Below, in pieces: positions 47,441-56,828 of a stretch of 64,000 nucleotides of DNA (within the stretch, counting starts at the first letter, position 1; each line of letters starts with the position of its first letter). The notes below the pieces were generated by a model. That model was not told where the DNA came from. It searched no databases and worked only from the letters and a program-made list of their open reading frames with translations. Made by a program: the position numbers and the translations under genes. Source of the stretch: Doryteuthis pealeii (taxonomy: Eukaryota > Mollusca > Cephalopoda > Myopsida > Loliginidae); NCBI GenBank assembly GCA_023376005.1, contig CM042139.1:141368288-141432287 (forward strand), read 5' to 3'.

Positions 47441-47625
47441 CTACATGCAATTTACATAGGATACCATTTTTGGAGTAGTGAATGCATAATAGTGCTGCTT
47501 TCCTAACAGAGTGCCCAATTAACTATATTTTGTTGCACAGTAGACATAACCAGAAGCACGAAAGAAAGTGCACGCAAGAAGTTAATGATTTACAATGCCG
47601 AAAATTTACTAATCGCAAACTGGAT

Positions 47626-47657
<32 letters not shown>

Positions 47658-47692
47658 GTGTGTGTGTGTGTGTGGTGTGTGTGTGTGTGTGT
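47626..47692. repeat. (TA)n then (TG)n microsatellite
   Basis: TA run followed by TG run; accounts for the low-complexity end of a frame at 47482-47694. Confidence 0.95.
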
Positions 47693-47726
47693 GAAGAGAA
47701 ATGGAAGTAAATCCGACGGTATAGTG

Positions 47727-48026
47727 AGAAATTTAAAATAACACAGGTTTAAATAAAATGACTGGTAAGTTTATTAGCCGACGCTGCAGTGTTTCGATCT
47801 GTTAAGTAGATCTTCCTCAGGGCATTTGTTGATATAAGGAAGAGTAAAACAATTTTTATCACAGAATAACAAGAAAAACTGTCATAGCCCTTCTTTATCA
47901 ATCTGTTCAAAATTTGAAATTTGAAGAAGAAACGTTGGAAAAAGATCTACATAACAGATCGAAACACTGCAGCGTCGGCTAATAAACTTACCATTTATTT
48001 TATTTAAACCTTTTTTTGTTCAAATT

Positions 48027-48035
<9 letters not shown>
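47727..48035. mobile_element. Inverted-repeat element, Penelope-terminus-like
   Basis: Two inverted arms of about 90 bp (47727-47815 and 47945-48035) share AATTT, GTTTAAATAAAAT, GGTAAGTTTATTAGCCG and ACGCTGCAGTGTTTCGATCTG with their complements. They enclose about 130 bp with no RT. The inverted long-terminal arrangement with a hammerhead-like motif recalls pLTRs of Penelope-like elements, known to carry hammerheads. The assignment is inference. Confidence 0.5.
47777..47823 (-). ncRNA. Hammerhead-like motif (degenerate candidate)
   Basis: Minus strand: stem I GCC/GGC (3 bp), core CTGAGGA (fits CTGANGA), one extra A, stem II GATCT/AGATC (5 bp), core GAA, stem III starting AC...GT with an internal mismatch, cleavage triplet GTC. 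The extra A beside the core and short stem I make activity uncertain. The opposite arm at 47935-47980 keeps GATCGAAACACTGCAGCGTC but has lost CTGANGA. Confidence 0.4.

Positions 48036-48087
<52 letters not shown>
48022..48087. repeat. (AT)n microsatellite
   Basis: Pure AT run directly after the inverted-repeat element. Confidence 0.95.
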
Positions 48088-48088
<1 letters not shown>

Positions 48089-48414
48089 GCATTTAGAGTC
48101 AACTAATAATTATATGCTATGGTATTATGAAGATAGCTGTTAGGCGGTTTGTATATATTGTAATATGTTTATATAAAGTGTTGTATGTTTTTACTGTATT
48201 CCATTGTAATTACTGTTGTTACATACTCGTGTACTTTTTTTTATCATTATTTACATCTTAAGGTTATGCTTTATTCTTCATGCTATTCTTGGCCAACATC
48301 ACGCAAAAACAATTCTTGAAACTATCAGAGCTACTTTCCACAGGTGTATTAATATATTTCCAAAGGGTATGAATAGTTTAACTGCAATTATGGGTTCAGT
48401 ATCTTTTAGTTTGA

Positions 48415-48850
48415 GTTTGAGTTTTGTTTAACGGCATATCAACCTCTGTGCGTCATTTAATGCCAAACAGGTTATTTTAGATTTCAGTCTTTAAAGTAGT
48501 GGTTCTATGGAAATATTCGGTTTATGTTCTGTTATATCTTATTGAAAAGGTTGCTTTTTTTTAGAAAATTTAAAATGTTTTCAGGGTTTGTATTCTTAAA
48601 AATGTCCCTCAGGTTTCTTGCTTGGCAGTAATGTTTAAGTCCGTTACAATTTAGAAGGATATGCTTGGTTGTAAGTTTTACTTTGCATGTTGGGCACACT
48701 GGGGCATCCTCCCCTTTTAACAGGTACGAATGGGTAATGTGGGTGTGCCCAATACGCAATCTGGCGAGTATTACTTACGTATATCTGACTCGACATATTT
48801 GATGAGTGTTTTTGTGTCATGTCCATCCTTTATGATACATAAATGTGAAA
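48415..48850 (-). pseudogene. 3' end of a Jockey/I-type LINE
   Basis: The frame 48780-48532 reads LARLRIGHTHITHSYLL, then CPTCKVKL and TKHILLNCNG, the C-terminal signature found after the RT in many Jockey, CR1 and I-group LINEs, where the Cys/His pairs form a small zinc-binding region. It ends after LKKSNLFNKI. The following 3' UTR ends with GGTTGATATGCCGTTAAAC and AAACTC repeats, the same tail as SINE C and element D. Upstream coding sequence is broken. Confidence 0.75.
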
Positions 48851-49771
48851 CACTCCCAATGCAAATGTTAACTCAAAGTGTATTTTTATTCATATTAAAT
48901 ATGATTTTATGATTATTCACTGTATACATGATTTAAGAATTTGAAATAAATTACGTAACATGTGGTATCTGTGACAAGACGTGGGTATTTACTCAAGCTG
49001 TTCGCCATGAGTACAATATGACTCAACATTGTATTTATGGGTCATCTAGCAAGGAGTGGACTCGCAATTCTGTAATAATGGATCAGCGAGACTAACTTGC
49101 AAACCATTGTACGATAATGAGACGTCCGCTGTGACAAGTTTATCAAAACGTTCATTTCCATTAAAGATTACATCATGATACCCAGAATATACTTGCAACA
49201 GAAGAAATATTATATAATTTGAAATATGTTTAAAATTCTAGCAGTCTGTTTATGTATCTTGCATTGAAAACAGGATAAAAGGTTTTGTCTATAATCAATG
49301 TGTTGCATCCGGGTGGGATCAAAGTTTAGGTACCGGACATGCATGTCGAAAAGATGGGGGTCTCCTTAAAAATGTGATATTGTAAAAAGTATCTGGTACC
49401 TCCTAAGAAAGAGGGGGTTAATCCTAAAATGAGGTAACCAAGCGAGTACCCTGTACTATTAGTATTTTTCGTATTCACCCATCATAATTCTTTTAGACAA
49501 TACAAAATACAAAAGGTTCTAATCAATTATTATTCTGATAACTCCATTGAAATCTTTCATTTCCATATGCCACAGTTGAATGAACTGTCTATCTTTATTA
49601 TTTTCTAAATTGATTTGATTAGTTAAGTTAAAAGTTAAAGTTAATAGAAAAAGGGAAAAGACCACATGCATTAAAAAAAAAATGAAATCATTCATTATAA
49701 GTTATTTTGATTTATTATCTATGTATGTGTTAATATACCATTTATATTATATCTACATCTAGATAATAAAT
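48851..49771. other. No recognised feature
   Basis: AT-rich; no long frame and no repeat recognised. Confidence 0.45.
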
Positions 49772-50014
49772 GTTATGCTTAAGAATCACAAGGTTCTTGG
49801 TTCGATACCGGCCCTCGCCAACTCAGCGAATGAGTAGCACAGGGATCTTTTCGGTAAAGTGCAGAGCTGATAGTAGGTGTGGCGCTCCACCTCAGATGCT
49901 AAAATAATCTCCTTGGTCTAGCGCTAGGGAAAAGGGGATAGACTTCCTCGCTGTCTGGCCGATACCAACATTAGACCGCCCCGACGACTTTACTTACTTA
50001 CTTTTACGAGGTAC
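49772..50014 (+). mobile_element. SINE A, box A lost
   Basis: Plus-strand copy starting at ATCACAAGGTTCTTGGTTCG (box B region), body CAACTCAGCG and GCTGATAGTAGGTGTGG, and 3' end GCCCCGACGACTTTACTTACT with a CTTA tail. 5'-truncated. Confidence 0.7.
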
Positions 50015-50559
50015 TTATTACTAAATAAGAATTTTTCCATAAGGAATTCCCACTTATCGGCATACATGTTCGGTATCTAAATTTTGACACTCCTTGGTTG
50101 CATGCGGTATTAAAAACAATTTTAAGTTTATTAAATTTATAGAAATTAAACAATACATCCATGTACTTCTGGGAGCTTTTTATATAATCTAGTATTGATT
50201 TATATCTGTGTTGAAGATTTTCTTAAAAAGTTTTATGTGAATCTAATAATTTAAATCAGATGCTCTTTATACTTCAGCATTTATGCTACATCAAATTACA
50301 GAACACCATATCAACAAATACACATGGAAGATGATATTGACTATATTGTCAGTGATGTGATCCAAGGAACTTTAGGTGTTTCCGGTCTTTCAAATTCGTA
50401 CATCTCACCTAGGTGATACAGCTAGTGTTGATCAAGCACAAGCTTGTTACCAGACAACAAGCTTTCCAAAAGCAAAACAAATTATGATGGCTGACCTAAA
50501 GTTTTATCATGTGTAGATCCAGAGAAACCTCCAATAAAATGCAACTGGTCTCTCTTCCT

Positions 50560-50566
<7 letters not shown>
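50015..50566. other. No recognised feature
   Basis: AT-rich spacer without recognised content. Confidence 0.45.
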
Positions 50567-50600
<34 letters not shown>

Positions 50601-50647
50601 TTCCCTCTCTATCTCACACACTCACAAACACACACATTCTCTCTCTC

Positions 50648-50678
<31 letters not shown>

Positions 50679-50704
50679 AGCTCTTTCTCTCTCTATCACA
50701 CACA

Positions 50705-50770
<66 letters not shown>
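50567..50770. repeat. (CT)n/(CA)n microsatellite
   Basis: Two cycles of CT run, CACACTC words and CT run, then about 60 bp of pure CT. Confidence 0.95.
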
Positions 50771-50773
<3 letters not shown>

Positions 50774-51206
50774 GGCAGAGAGAATCTAAGCAGATAATTT
50801 CCCCTTCCTTTAGAGAATTTGAGAAGCCATGAAACACACTTCGACGCTCAGAATAGATTAAATCTCAGCTATAAAAAAAAAGTAATGCTTTTTTAAAGAT
50901 CAATGTTCGAGCGTATTTTATACAGGATTCTAAGACGCCGATATTTTAAATCCTTTTTTACTCTGTATTAGAATACGTCTTAATACAATTATTAAAAAAA
51001 AAACTTTCTCTGAGTTAAGATTTCAGGGTTTACAAGCATAAAAATTTAATATTTGTATAAAATATTATCTAATACAGTCCTTGTCTTCTACGGTTTTTTT
51101 TTATAAAAGCCCGACTTGCCAGATTTTTTATTGGTTTGTGCTTATCGTATTTTTCGATTTCTACATATTTTCTAATAATCATGCGCATTTACTTTTCTTT
51201 CAGTGT

Positions 51207-51208
<2 letters not shown>

Positions 51209-51268
<60 letters not shown>
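51209..51268. repeat. (CT)n microsatellite
   Basis: Pure CT run of about 60 bp; 50771-51208 before it shows nothing recognisable. Confidence 0.95.
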
Positions 51269-51274
<6 letters not shown>

Positions 51275-51352
51275 AATTGTAATTGAATTTAATTTTGTTA
51301 ACTCATTGAATATCTGCGGTTTTATTTGCTTCTTCCTTATGTCTTATATATA

Positions 51353-51990
51353 CTAGCAAATATATGCACCCTCTGGGTGCAAGTATTTAAGTTTTGATAT
51401 AATAAAATATCATATTGAATTAGAAAGGCTAATGAAACTGACTAAGAATGCAGATAAAAAGATCTGCAACAGAGGGGGTATAATCGAAAAATAGAACAAC
51501 TTTGAAACTAACTATTCCATCATTTTCCATTACTCCCCTCTTTCATTGGTAAATTTTCCTAATTTAACTATTTAGTTAAAATAGGAAGTAAAGGATAATA
51601 TTACAGTTATTTCTTCTTGTAAATAAATTTCTTTTAAGATTTATCCACGAGATTTTTGTTTATATTTCTTAAGATAAAACCAAACAATTAGAAATCAATA
51701 ATACCAAGCAAATATTTATTAAAATAAAATGTTAAATATCAATATGCAAATTAGCCTTCTCGTTCAAACTGTAAACCGCTATTTTGTTGTATATATAAAT
51801 ACAATTGCATGTTATTAGTATGTAGATATGGTCAACAGTATTAATAATGTAAAACAATTTTTATTAATAACTGAAGGTTTAAAAGAATGAAATCATGGAG
51901 AATTTGACGCAAATAATTAAGGGAATTGTGACTCGAGTAGTAATATAGTTTCAGTTACAGACAGAAAAACACACAATCTCCATTATAATA

Positions 51991-51993
<3 letters not shown>
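51353..51993 (-). mobile_element. Non-autonomous Helitron, copy 1
   Basis: Minus strand starts TCTTATTATAATGGAG after a host A. It ends with hairpin TGCACCC-AGA-GGGTGCA, 8 bases, then CTAG before a host T. The TC start, 3' hairpin, CTAG end and A/T insertion rule are the Helitron hallmarks. Copy 2 (58653-59828) has identical ends. No Rep/helicase coding sequence; 641 bp. Confidence 0.75.

Positions 51994-52041
<48 letters not shown>
51994..52041. repeat. (AT)n microsatellite
   Basis: AT run between the Helitron and the palindrome. Confidence 0.95.
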
Positions 52042-52045
<4 letters not shown>

Positions 52046-52175
52046 TAAAGAAATAACAAAAGACTTATAGATTTAGCATTATAGTCTATTTCAGGGAGCT
52101 TAGACAAATTTGTCTAAGCTCCCTGAAATAGACTATAATGCTAAATCTCTAAGTATTTTGTTATTTCTTTACTTA
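52042..52175. repeat. 134-bp near-perfect palindrome
   Basis: Arms of 67 bp, centred between 52108 and 52109 (ACAAATTTGT), from TAAGTAAAGAAATAAC to its complement. Only about three mismatches were noticed (near 52064/52153). It is part of the reversed MITE 52042-52300 but far more symmetrical than the unit copies at 3346-3440. Confidence 0.9.
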
Positions 52176-52291
52176 TATATTTGCTCTGTGACTCTAAAAT
52201 TAAGAGCACGCATTGAGCTCTCAAACTGCGACAGGTTTTTTTCAAATAAAACTCTTGTGTCGTAAGGAAGATTTCTTCTCTGGACTTTTGG

Positions 52292-52300
<9 letters not shown>
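52042..52300 (-). mobile_element. MITE with internal palindrome, reversed outside copy
   Basis: Minus-strand copy of the unit element (3225-3440). Shared words are CAGAGAAGAAATCTTCC, GAGAGCTCAATGCGTGC and AGAGTCACAGAGCAAATAT, followed by the expanded palindrome. Confidence 0.65.
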
Positions 52301-52319
<19 letters not shown>

Positions 52320-52326
<7 letters not shown>

Positions 52327-52590
52327 TTTTTACTTGAAGGCACTTACAACGTATGTATCGCATAAAATTCGGTACTTTTTCTTATAGAAAATGAAATTGA
52401 CAAGTGTAATCCCGGCAAAGGATCGCTCGGTGTGTAGAATGTCGTACAGACTGTTTCGACTTTATTAAGTCTCATCAGCGACATATACTAACGATTTCCC
52501 TCCGACAGAAATCGAAACCGGGATCTCAGCGCGCATAATGAACCACTATATCGCCTCGACCACAGTACACAGCTAACAATCCTTAGCGAA
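52320..52590 (-). mobile_element. Hammerhead-bearing SINE-like repeat, solo copy
   Basis: Minus strand: head GTGGTCGAGGCGATATAGTG (box A region) and CCGGTTTCGATTTCTGTCGG (box B), ribozyme at 52484-52439, then GATCCTTTGCCGGGATTACAC and a 3' end GTGCCTTCAAGTAAAAATTT running into (AT)n. Best preserved of the three copies. Confidence 0.7.
52439..52484 (-). ncRNA. Hammerhead ribozyme, best copy
   Basis: 46 nt on the minus strand: stem I ATGTCG/CGACAT, core CTGATGA, stem II GACTT-AATA-AAGTC with the standard G-C pair next to the core, core GAA, stem III ACA-GTC-TGT, cleavage triplet GTA, predicted cleavage between 52445 and 52444. Compared with the copies at 29946 and 30360, stem I differs at two base pairs, both by compensatory double changes (U-A to C-G, G-C to A-U). 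Every invariant core nucleotide is present. Confidence 0.85.
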
Positions 52591-52739
52591 ATTAAGCTTA
52601 TATATATATATATATTGCATAATTTAATTTGTACGAATTAACACAAAACTGGAACAATATGAATTATAATGAAGACTTATATGACATAATAAAAACAGGA
52701 ATATAAATAATTATATTGCAGAAATTCTTAGTGATTTTA

Positions 52740-52955
52740 CGATAGTCATTTATTGATATACTTATGATACGTCTTGATTCCTATTGTATCAGAATTATCT
52801 ACGCACTAGAAATGGCTAGTGTAGACTGGGTAGAATGGATGGGGAGGAGGCAAAAAGTTGATATTGCAGATCCATTATTACTGAATCATGAGTTGGATCC
52901 CCGCATGATGTTCCATTAAAGTCCCTATGTAAAAAAAAAAAAAAAAAAAAAAAAA
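52740..52955 (+). pseudogene. Possible retrocopy 3' end with poly(A)
   Basis: Twenty-five A residues (52931-52955) follow ATTAAA (a poly(A)-signal variant) by about ten bases, the layout of a processed RNA copy. The upstream sequence has no recognised coding or RNA identity. Confidence 0.35.
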
Positions 52956-53796
52956 CATGCGTTGATTCGGGTGTTGAAAAAATGCACAGACTATCTGAAA
53001 AGAAAATAAAAAATTAAATACCAGAAAATTCCATGCAGTTATCATCTTTTAATTATTTTCAGGAACATAAATCAAATCTTTATTATTTTTGCTGAAAAAG
53101 CAAGATCTGGTGATAGTGAAAGTGTATATATGTTTACTTTGACATTAATTGTTTTATTTACGCAGTTTCCTCCGGATATACATACAGAGATACATACATA
53201 CATACACACAGCTGCCATTTATATATGTATAGATAGATTACTAAAACGACTATGAATGAATATGTGAATCATCAAGCTTCATTAGGTAATCCAGAGATTA
53301 AATTTGGGTGGATAGAATTGACACTTCTTATGCAAGCGTTGCTAAGCGTTATGTTCGATTTTGGTTTTCATTTCTAATTTAAATTATATTGAGAGTATAT
53401 AGTCTTTCCTGATATAAGGCAACATTTATTTAACTAATAAAGACATGTAAAGTGAGAAATATATAAAGAACTTTGTATCGGACATGACTTTCCTTCCAAT
53501 CCCATATTTTCAATAAAAAATATTACAATGTTTACAAGATCTAGGTTTTTTTAAGGATTTGCATATCCTTAAAAATAATATTCGCTTATTTTAAACAAAT
53601 CAGTGTTCGAGTTGAGATTTTAAAAATGTCAATATTTCGAATGCTCAATTTATAGTAAACAAGCAGTTGCTCTTTAAAATTGTACACTCTGGCCTGGTCT
53701 ATTTCAAATTACTCCATATTAATTTTATCTTTGCAAATACTGATACCGTAAATGGCCCTTATGTTTTTGTTGTTCTTCTTTTTAAAAAGAAACTTT
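52956..53796. other. No recognised feature
   Basis: AT-rich; some CATA repeats at 53180-53210; no gene. Confidence 0.45.
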
Positions 53797-54030
53797 TTAA
53801 TTGAGATATAAATTAAACATAAGATGTATTATCTGGATTATTTGGACTATTGTTCTCATCTTTATTGGTAACTTCACAACGTTTCGGCCGATGTTCCACC
53901 CGGCCTTCTTCAGGTATTTCTTGTCTGACTTGGGAACCTTCTCGAACTCGGGAACCTTCTTGTCGAACTCGGCACCCTTCATGACGTAATCGGGACCCTT
54001 CACGGACTTCGAATCGAACCTCTTATTCAA
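53797..54030 (-). repeat. Element E: 21-bp minisatellite next to a GGCCGAAAC hairpin
   Basis: Minus strand: five imperfect 18-22-bp units (53928-54020; core GGTTCCCGAGTTCGA) followed by CCTGAAGAAGGCCGGG and CATCGGCCGAAACGTTGTG, then an AT-rich end. The 77-residue frame reading VPEFEKVPKSDKKYLKKAG is this minisatellite and probably not a gene. A related, doubled version lies at 55600-56075. Confidence 0.6.
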
Positions 54031-54141
54031 TCCAAGGAGTAGTCTGTTCGCATTCCTTTAACTATGACTGGGTACAAGTGTTAAGCTGTGTTAATTATTC
54101 TATGTTACTGTCACCTTTAGCCAGATATAACTTTCGCTTAG

Positions 54142-54214
54142 AACTGTATTAACTCAACGCCTATATCCGTTGTGTCATGTGTCCAACGGATATAGGTGTC
54201 GACTTAAAACAGTT
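54142..54214. repeat. 31-bp-arm inverted repeat
   Basis: AACTGTATTAACTC...CCTATATCCGTTG and CAACGGATATAGG...AACAGTT are complementary around TGTCATGTGTC. The inner 13 bp are perfect. Confidence 0.8.
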
Positions 54215-54729
54215 ATCTTCAGTAATTCAGTGAAATAGAAACATAAGATGTAAGTGCATGAACTCTCCTTACAGAGTGTTCCTCAACCCCTTCTGTCCTA
54301 GGTATAGCACTAAACTGCTGTTTTGTGGGTGTTGCTTCTAGAATTTGTTCAGAACAGCACACAGTGTAGTTCCTATCTAGCTTTTTTCGAAGGATTTCGT
54401 TAAAGTTCAATAGGGGCAAACATACAATAGTACTGAAAAAGCTATTGTAGCGGATAACTAAATCGACTCAACTCGAAACCTCCTGATCGTGAGTGGCGGC
54501 TTGTAATTTAAGGAAAATACACTCCCGAGCTTCGGGATTGTGTTGGCGCGTATGTAAATTTCGCACAGGTCGGGCATCGCTAAGCGTAATTGGCCCGGAT
54601 GTAAGATCTTGGTGAGTCAATGGTCTGTCAATCAATATTTAAGGTCTACCCTTTCCCCACCACGGGGCAGTTGTTTTTCATCTTCCTAAACACAACAGAG
54701 ACGGGCCGTGACAAAATAACCGGTACAAT
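54215..54729. other. No gene; GC-rich patch with hairpin
   Basis: 54460-54660 is GC-richer and contains CCCGAGCTTCGGG, a small perfect hairpin. A TGT start at 54446 could suggest an LTR, but no matching end or target duplication was found. Confidence 0.4.
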
Positions 54730-54890
54730 GACTAGTGAGCAGTTGCTTTGGACTAGACACCAGTGAGCATTTGCGTCGAACGAGAGACCAGTGAACATTT
54801 GCGTTGGACTAGAATTCAGTGAATATTTACGTTGAACTAAAGACCAGTGAATATTTACGTCGGAATAGAGACTAGAGAACATTTGCATGG
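54730..54890. repeat. 28-bp minisatellite, about 5.7 copies
   Basis: Five complete 28-bp units (54730-54869) with consensus features GACCAGTGA then ATTTGCGT then GGACTAGA, plus a partial sixth. The units are diverged from each other at 3-8 positions. Confidence 0.9.
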
Positions 54891-55129
54891 TTGTATCGAC
54901 GACAATGATTACCGTGGTTGTTTTCGGTCGTCACTTCACACCTCTATTTGTAATTAATAAGTTTATTTCGCATAGCTCTTGCTTGGAAAAAATCAAGAAT
55001 TATTTCATGTTAATATATGGTTGTTAGTCCCCCAATAGCAGTCAAGGATCTACGTATACCACAGCTCACAGCTTTCATATTACTTAAATCTTTGTAAATA
55101 CTAACGCCATAAAGGAAATCTTGAATAGA

Positions 55130-56195
55130 ATCTTTATTTTTAGTTACTTAAAACTTACTTAAAGGGATTTCCGGCTTTGAAAACAAATGGTTATTTTAAA
55201 ATAGAAATAGTCGAAACCATATAAGTGTGTATAAATTGATAGCATTAGATAAGATTACTTGAAACCAACTGAATGCAATTTTCTGTATTAGATAGAAATA
55301 ATGAATATCATATAATTGTGAACAAAGGATTGTAGATAAGGAAACAAAAATGTACATTTTGTAAAAATGCGATGAAACATTAAAAGTATTGTTATGATTA
55401 TAACCAAACTTTCAAATATTAATCAAATTTCTGCATTAAATGACCCACATAGAGTTGATATGCTTTTAAAAAAATAAAGGAGACCTACCTTCCTCCGAAA
55501 CCTCAGTCTGAAAGACCGAACAACCATAATAATCTCCTGAGTTTATTCAGGTACAAGTACAAATAGGGAATATGAAGAGAATATTCCGCCGTTATTCATA
55601 TGATTTTTCTTTTAGATGAGGGTTGATAATTTTTATTATTTAGATTTTTCGGGCTATTTTCCTCGTGTTTATTGTTATATACACAACTTTTCGGCCGATT
55701 TGTCCTCTGACCTTCCTTATGTAACTCTTGTCGAATTCGGAAACCTTTGTGCCGAACTCGGGAACCTACATGAAGGCCCCTGAGTTCGGAACGTCAATTC
55801 CCGGAAGGTTAACGGAATAAGAACAATCTACCCAATGGATTAAGTAAGATTTTCAGTTCGAAGTTCCATGAAGACCCTCAATTACGACATGAAGGCTCCC
55901 GATATCGACAAGAAGGTTCCATAGTTCCAAGAGAATGTTCTTGAGTTCGAAAAGAAACAAGTGAAGAAGACTCGAGGGTACATCGGCCGAAACGTTGTGC
56001 ATATAATAATAACGATGAGGACAACAGTTTAAATAAACTAAATAATATATATTCCACTGTATTTTCAAATGAGACATGATTTCCGATGTTATTGATCAGT
56101 AATAAAGAAATGCTAGTGACTCTTGAGACCAGCGAAAATATTAAGAACTTTCATTTCCACAATGGCGGTCAGCATTTAAGACTAATGATTATTGG
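55130..56195 (+). repeat. 450-bp segment, copy 1 (interrupted by element E)
   Basis: Matches 56205-56750 in order: GTTACTTAAAACTTACTT, GCATTAGATAAGATTA, GATTATAACCAAACTTTCAA, CAGGTACAAGTACA, and after the interruption ATGCTAGTGACTCTTGAGACC. It contains a piece of the shared tail (CATTAAATGACCCACATAGAG). Confidence 0.7.
55573..56075. mobile_element. Element E, doubled inverted copy
   Basis: Two E termini in inverted orientation: CAACTTTTCGGCCGAT at 55686 and ATCGGCCGAAACGTTGTG at 55982. Each is followed inward by 21-bp minisatellite units (55720-55790 and 55850-55970). It is absent from the paralogous segment at about 56638, so it inserted as a unit of about 500 bp. No target duplication was resolved. 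Confidence 0.5.
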
Positions 56196-56204
56196 GTTTT
56201 TGTT

Positions 56205-56750
56205 ACTTAAAACTTTACTTTAAAAGATTTTCAGTATGCAGACAAATTATTATTTTTAAAAAGGAATAATTGAATCTATTTAAGATTGTATAAATTATGA
56301 GTATTAGATGAGATTAAAACTGACTGCAATTCATTTGTATTAGATGTGTATAATGGATATCATTCAGTTGCACAAGAAAATGATTATTGATAATTAAACA
56401 AAAAGTACAATTTTTTAAAAATGTGATGGAATATCTTAAATATTGATATGATTGTAATCAAACCATTCAAAATTAATCTCGTTTTGGCATTAGATAAACC
56501 ATAAGGATTTGATATGCTGTTAAACAGATAATATAGACCAACGCCCTTTCTAAAGCTCAGTCTTGAAAACTGAATAACCTCATAATATTTGCCTTGCTCA
56601 GTTTAGTCAGGTACAGGGACATATAAGGATTATGAAGATTTCTGATTTCATAAATCTGCATTTAAGAAATGCCAAGGATTCTTGATACCAGTCCAAATAT
56701 GTAGAACTGTCACTTCCACAAGGGAGTTCAACATTTAACAATGTACATAA
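56205..56750 (+). repeat. 450-bp segment, copy 2 (empty site)
   Basis: Uninterrupted paralogue of 55130-56195; runs through TATGAAGATTTCTGATTTCA where copy 1 has element E. Confidence 0.7.
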
Positions 56751-56760
56751 ATTCTATAAG

Positions 56761-56762
<2 letters not shown>

Positions 56763-56824
<62 letters not shown>
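56763..56824. repeat. (AT)n microsatellite
   Basis: Pure AT run of about 62 bp. Confidence 0.95.

Positions 56825-56828
<4 letters not shown>

Noticed and set aside
53871..53940. Hammerhead in element E (CTGAAGA...GGCCGAAAC, minus strand)
   Set aside because: Core-like motifs and a stem II are present, but no 3' strand pairs to form stem I with an acceptable NUH triplet. Recorded only as a hairpin-bearing terminus.
54446..55030. Solo LTR
   Set aside because: TGT-like start and GC-rich patch, but no CA end with matching target duplication and no second copy.
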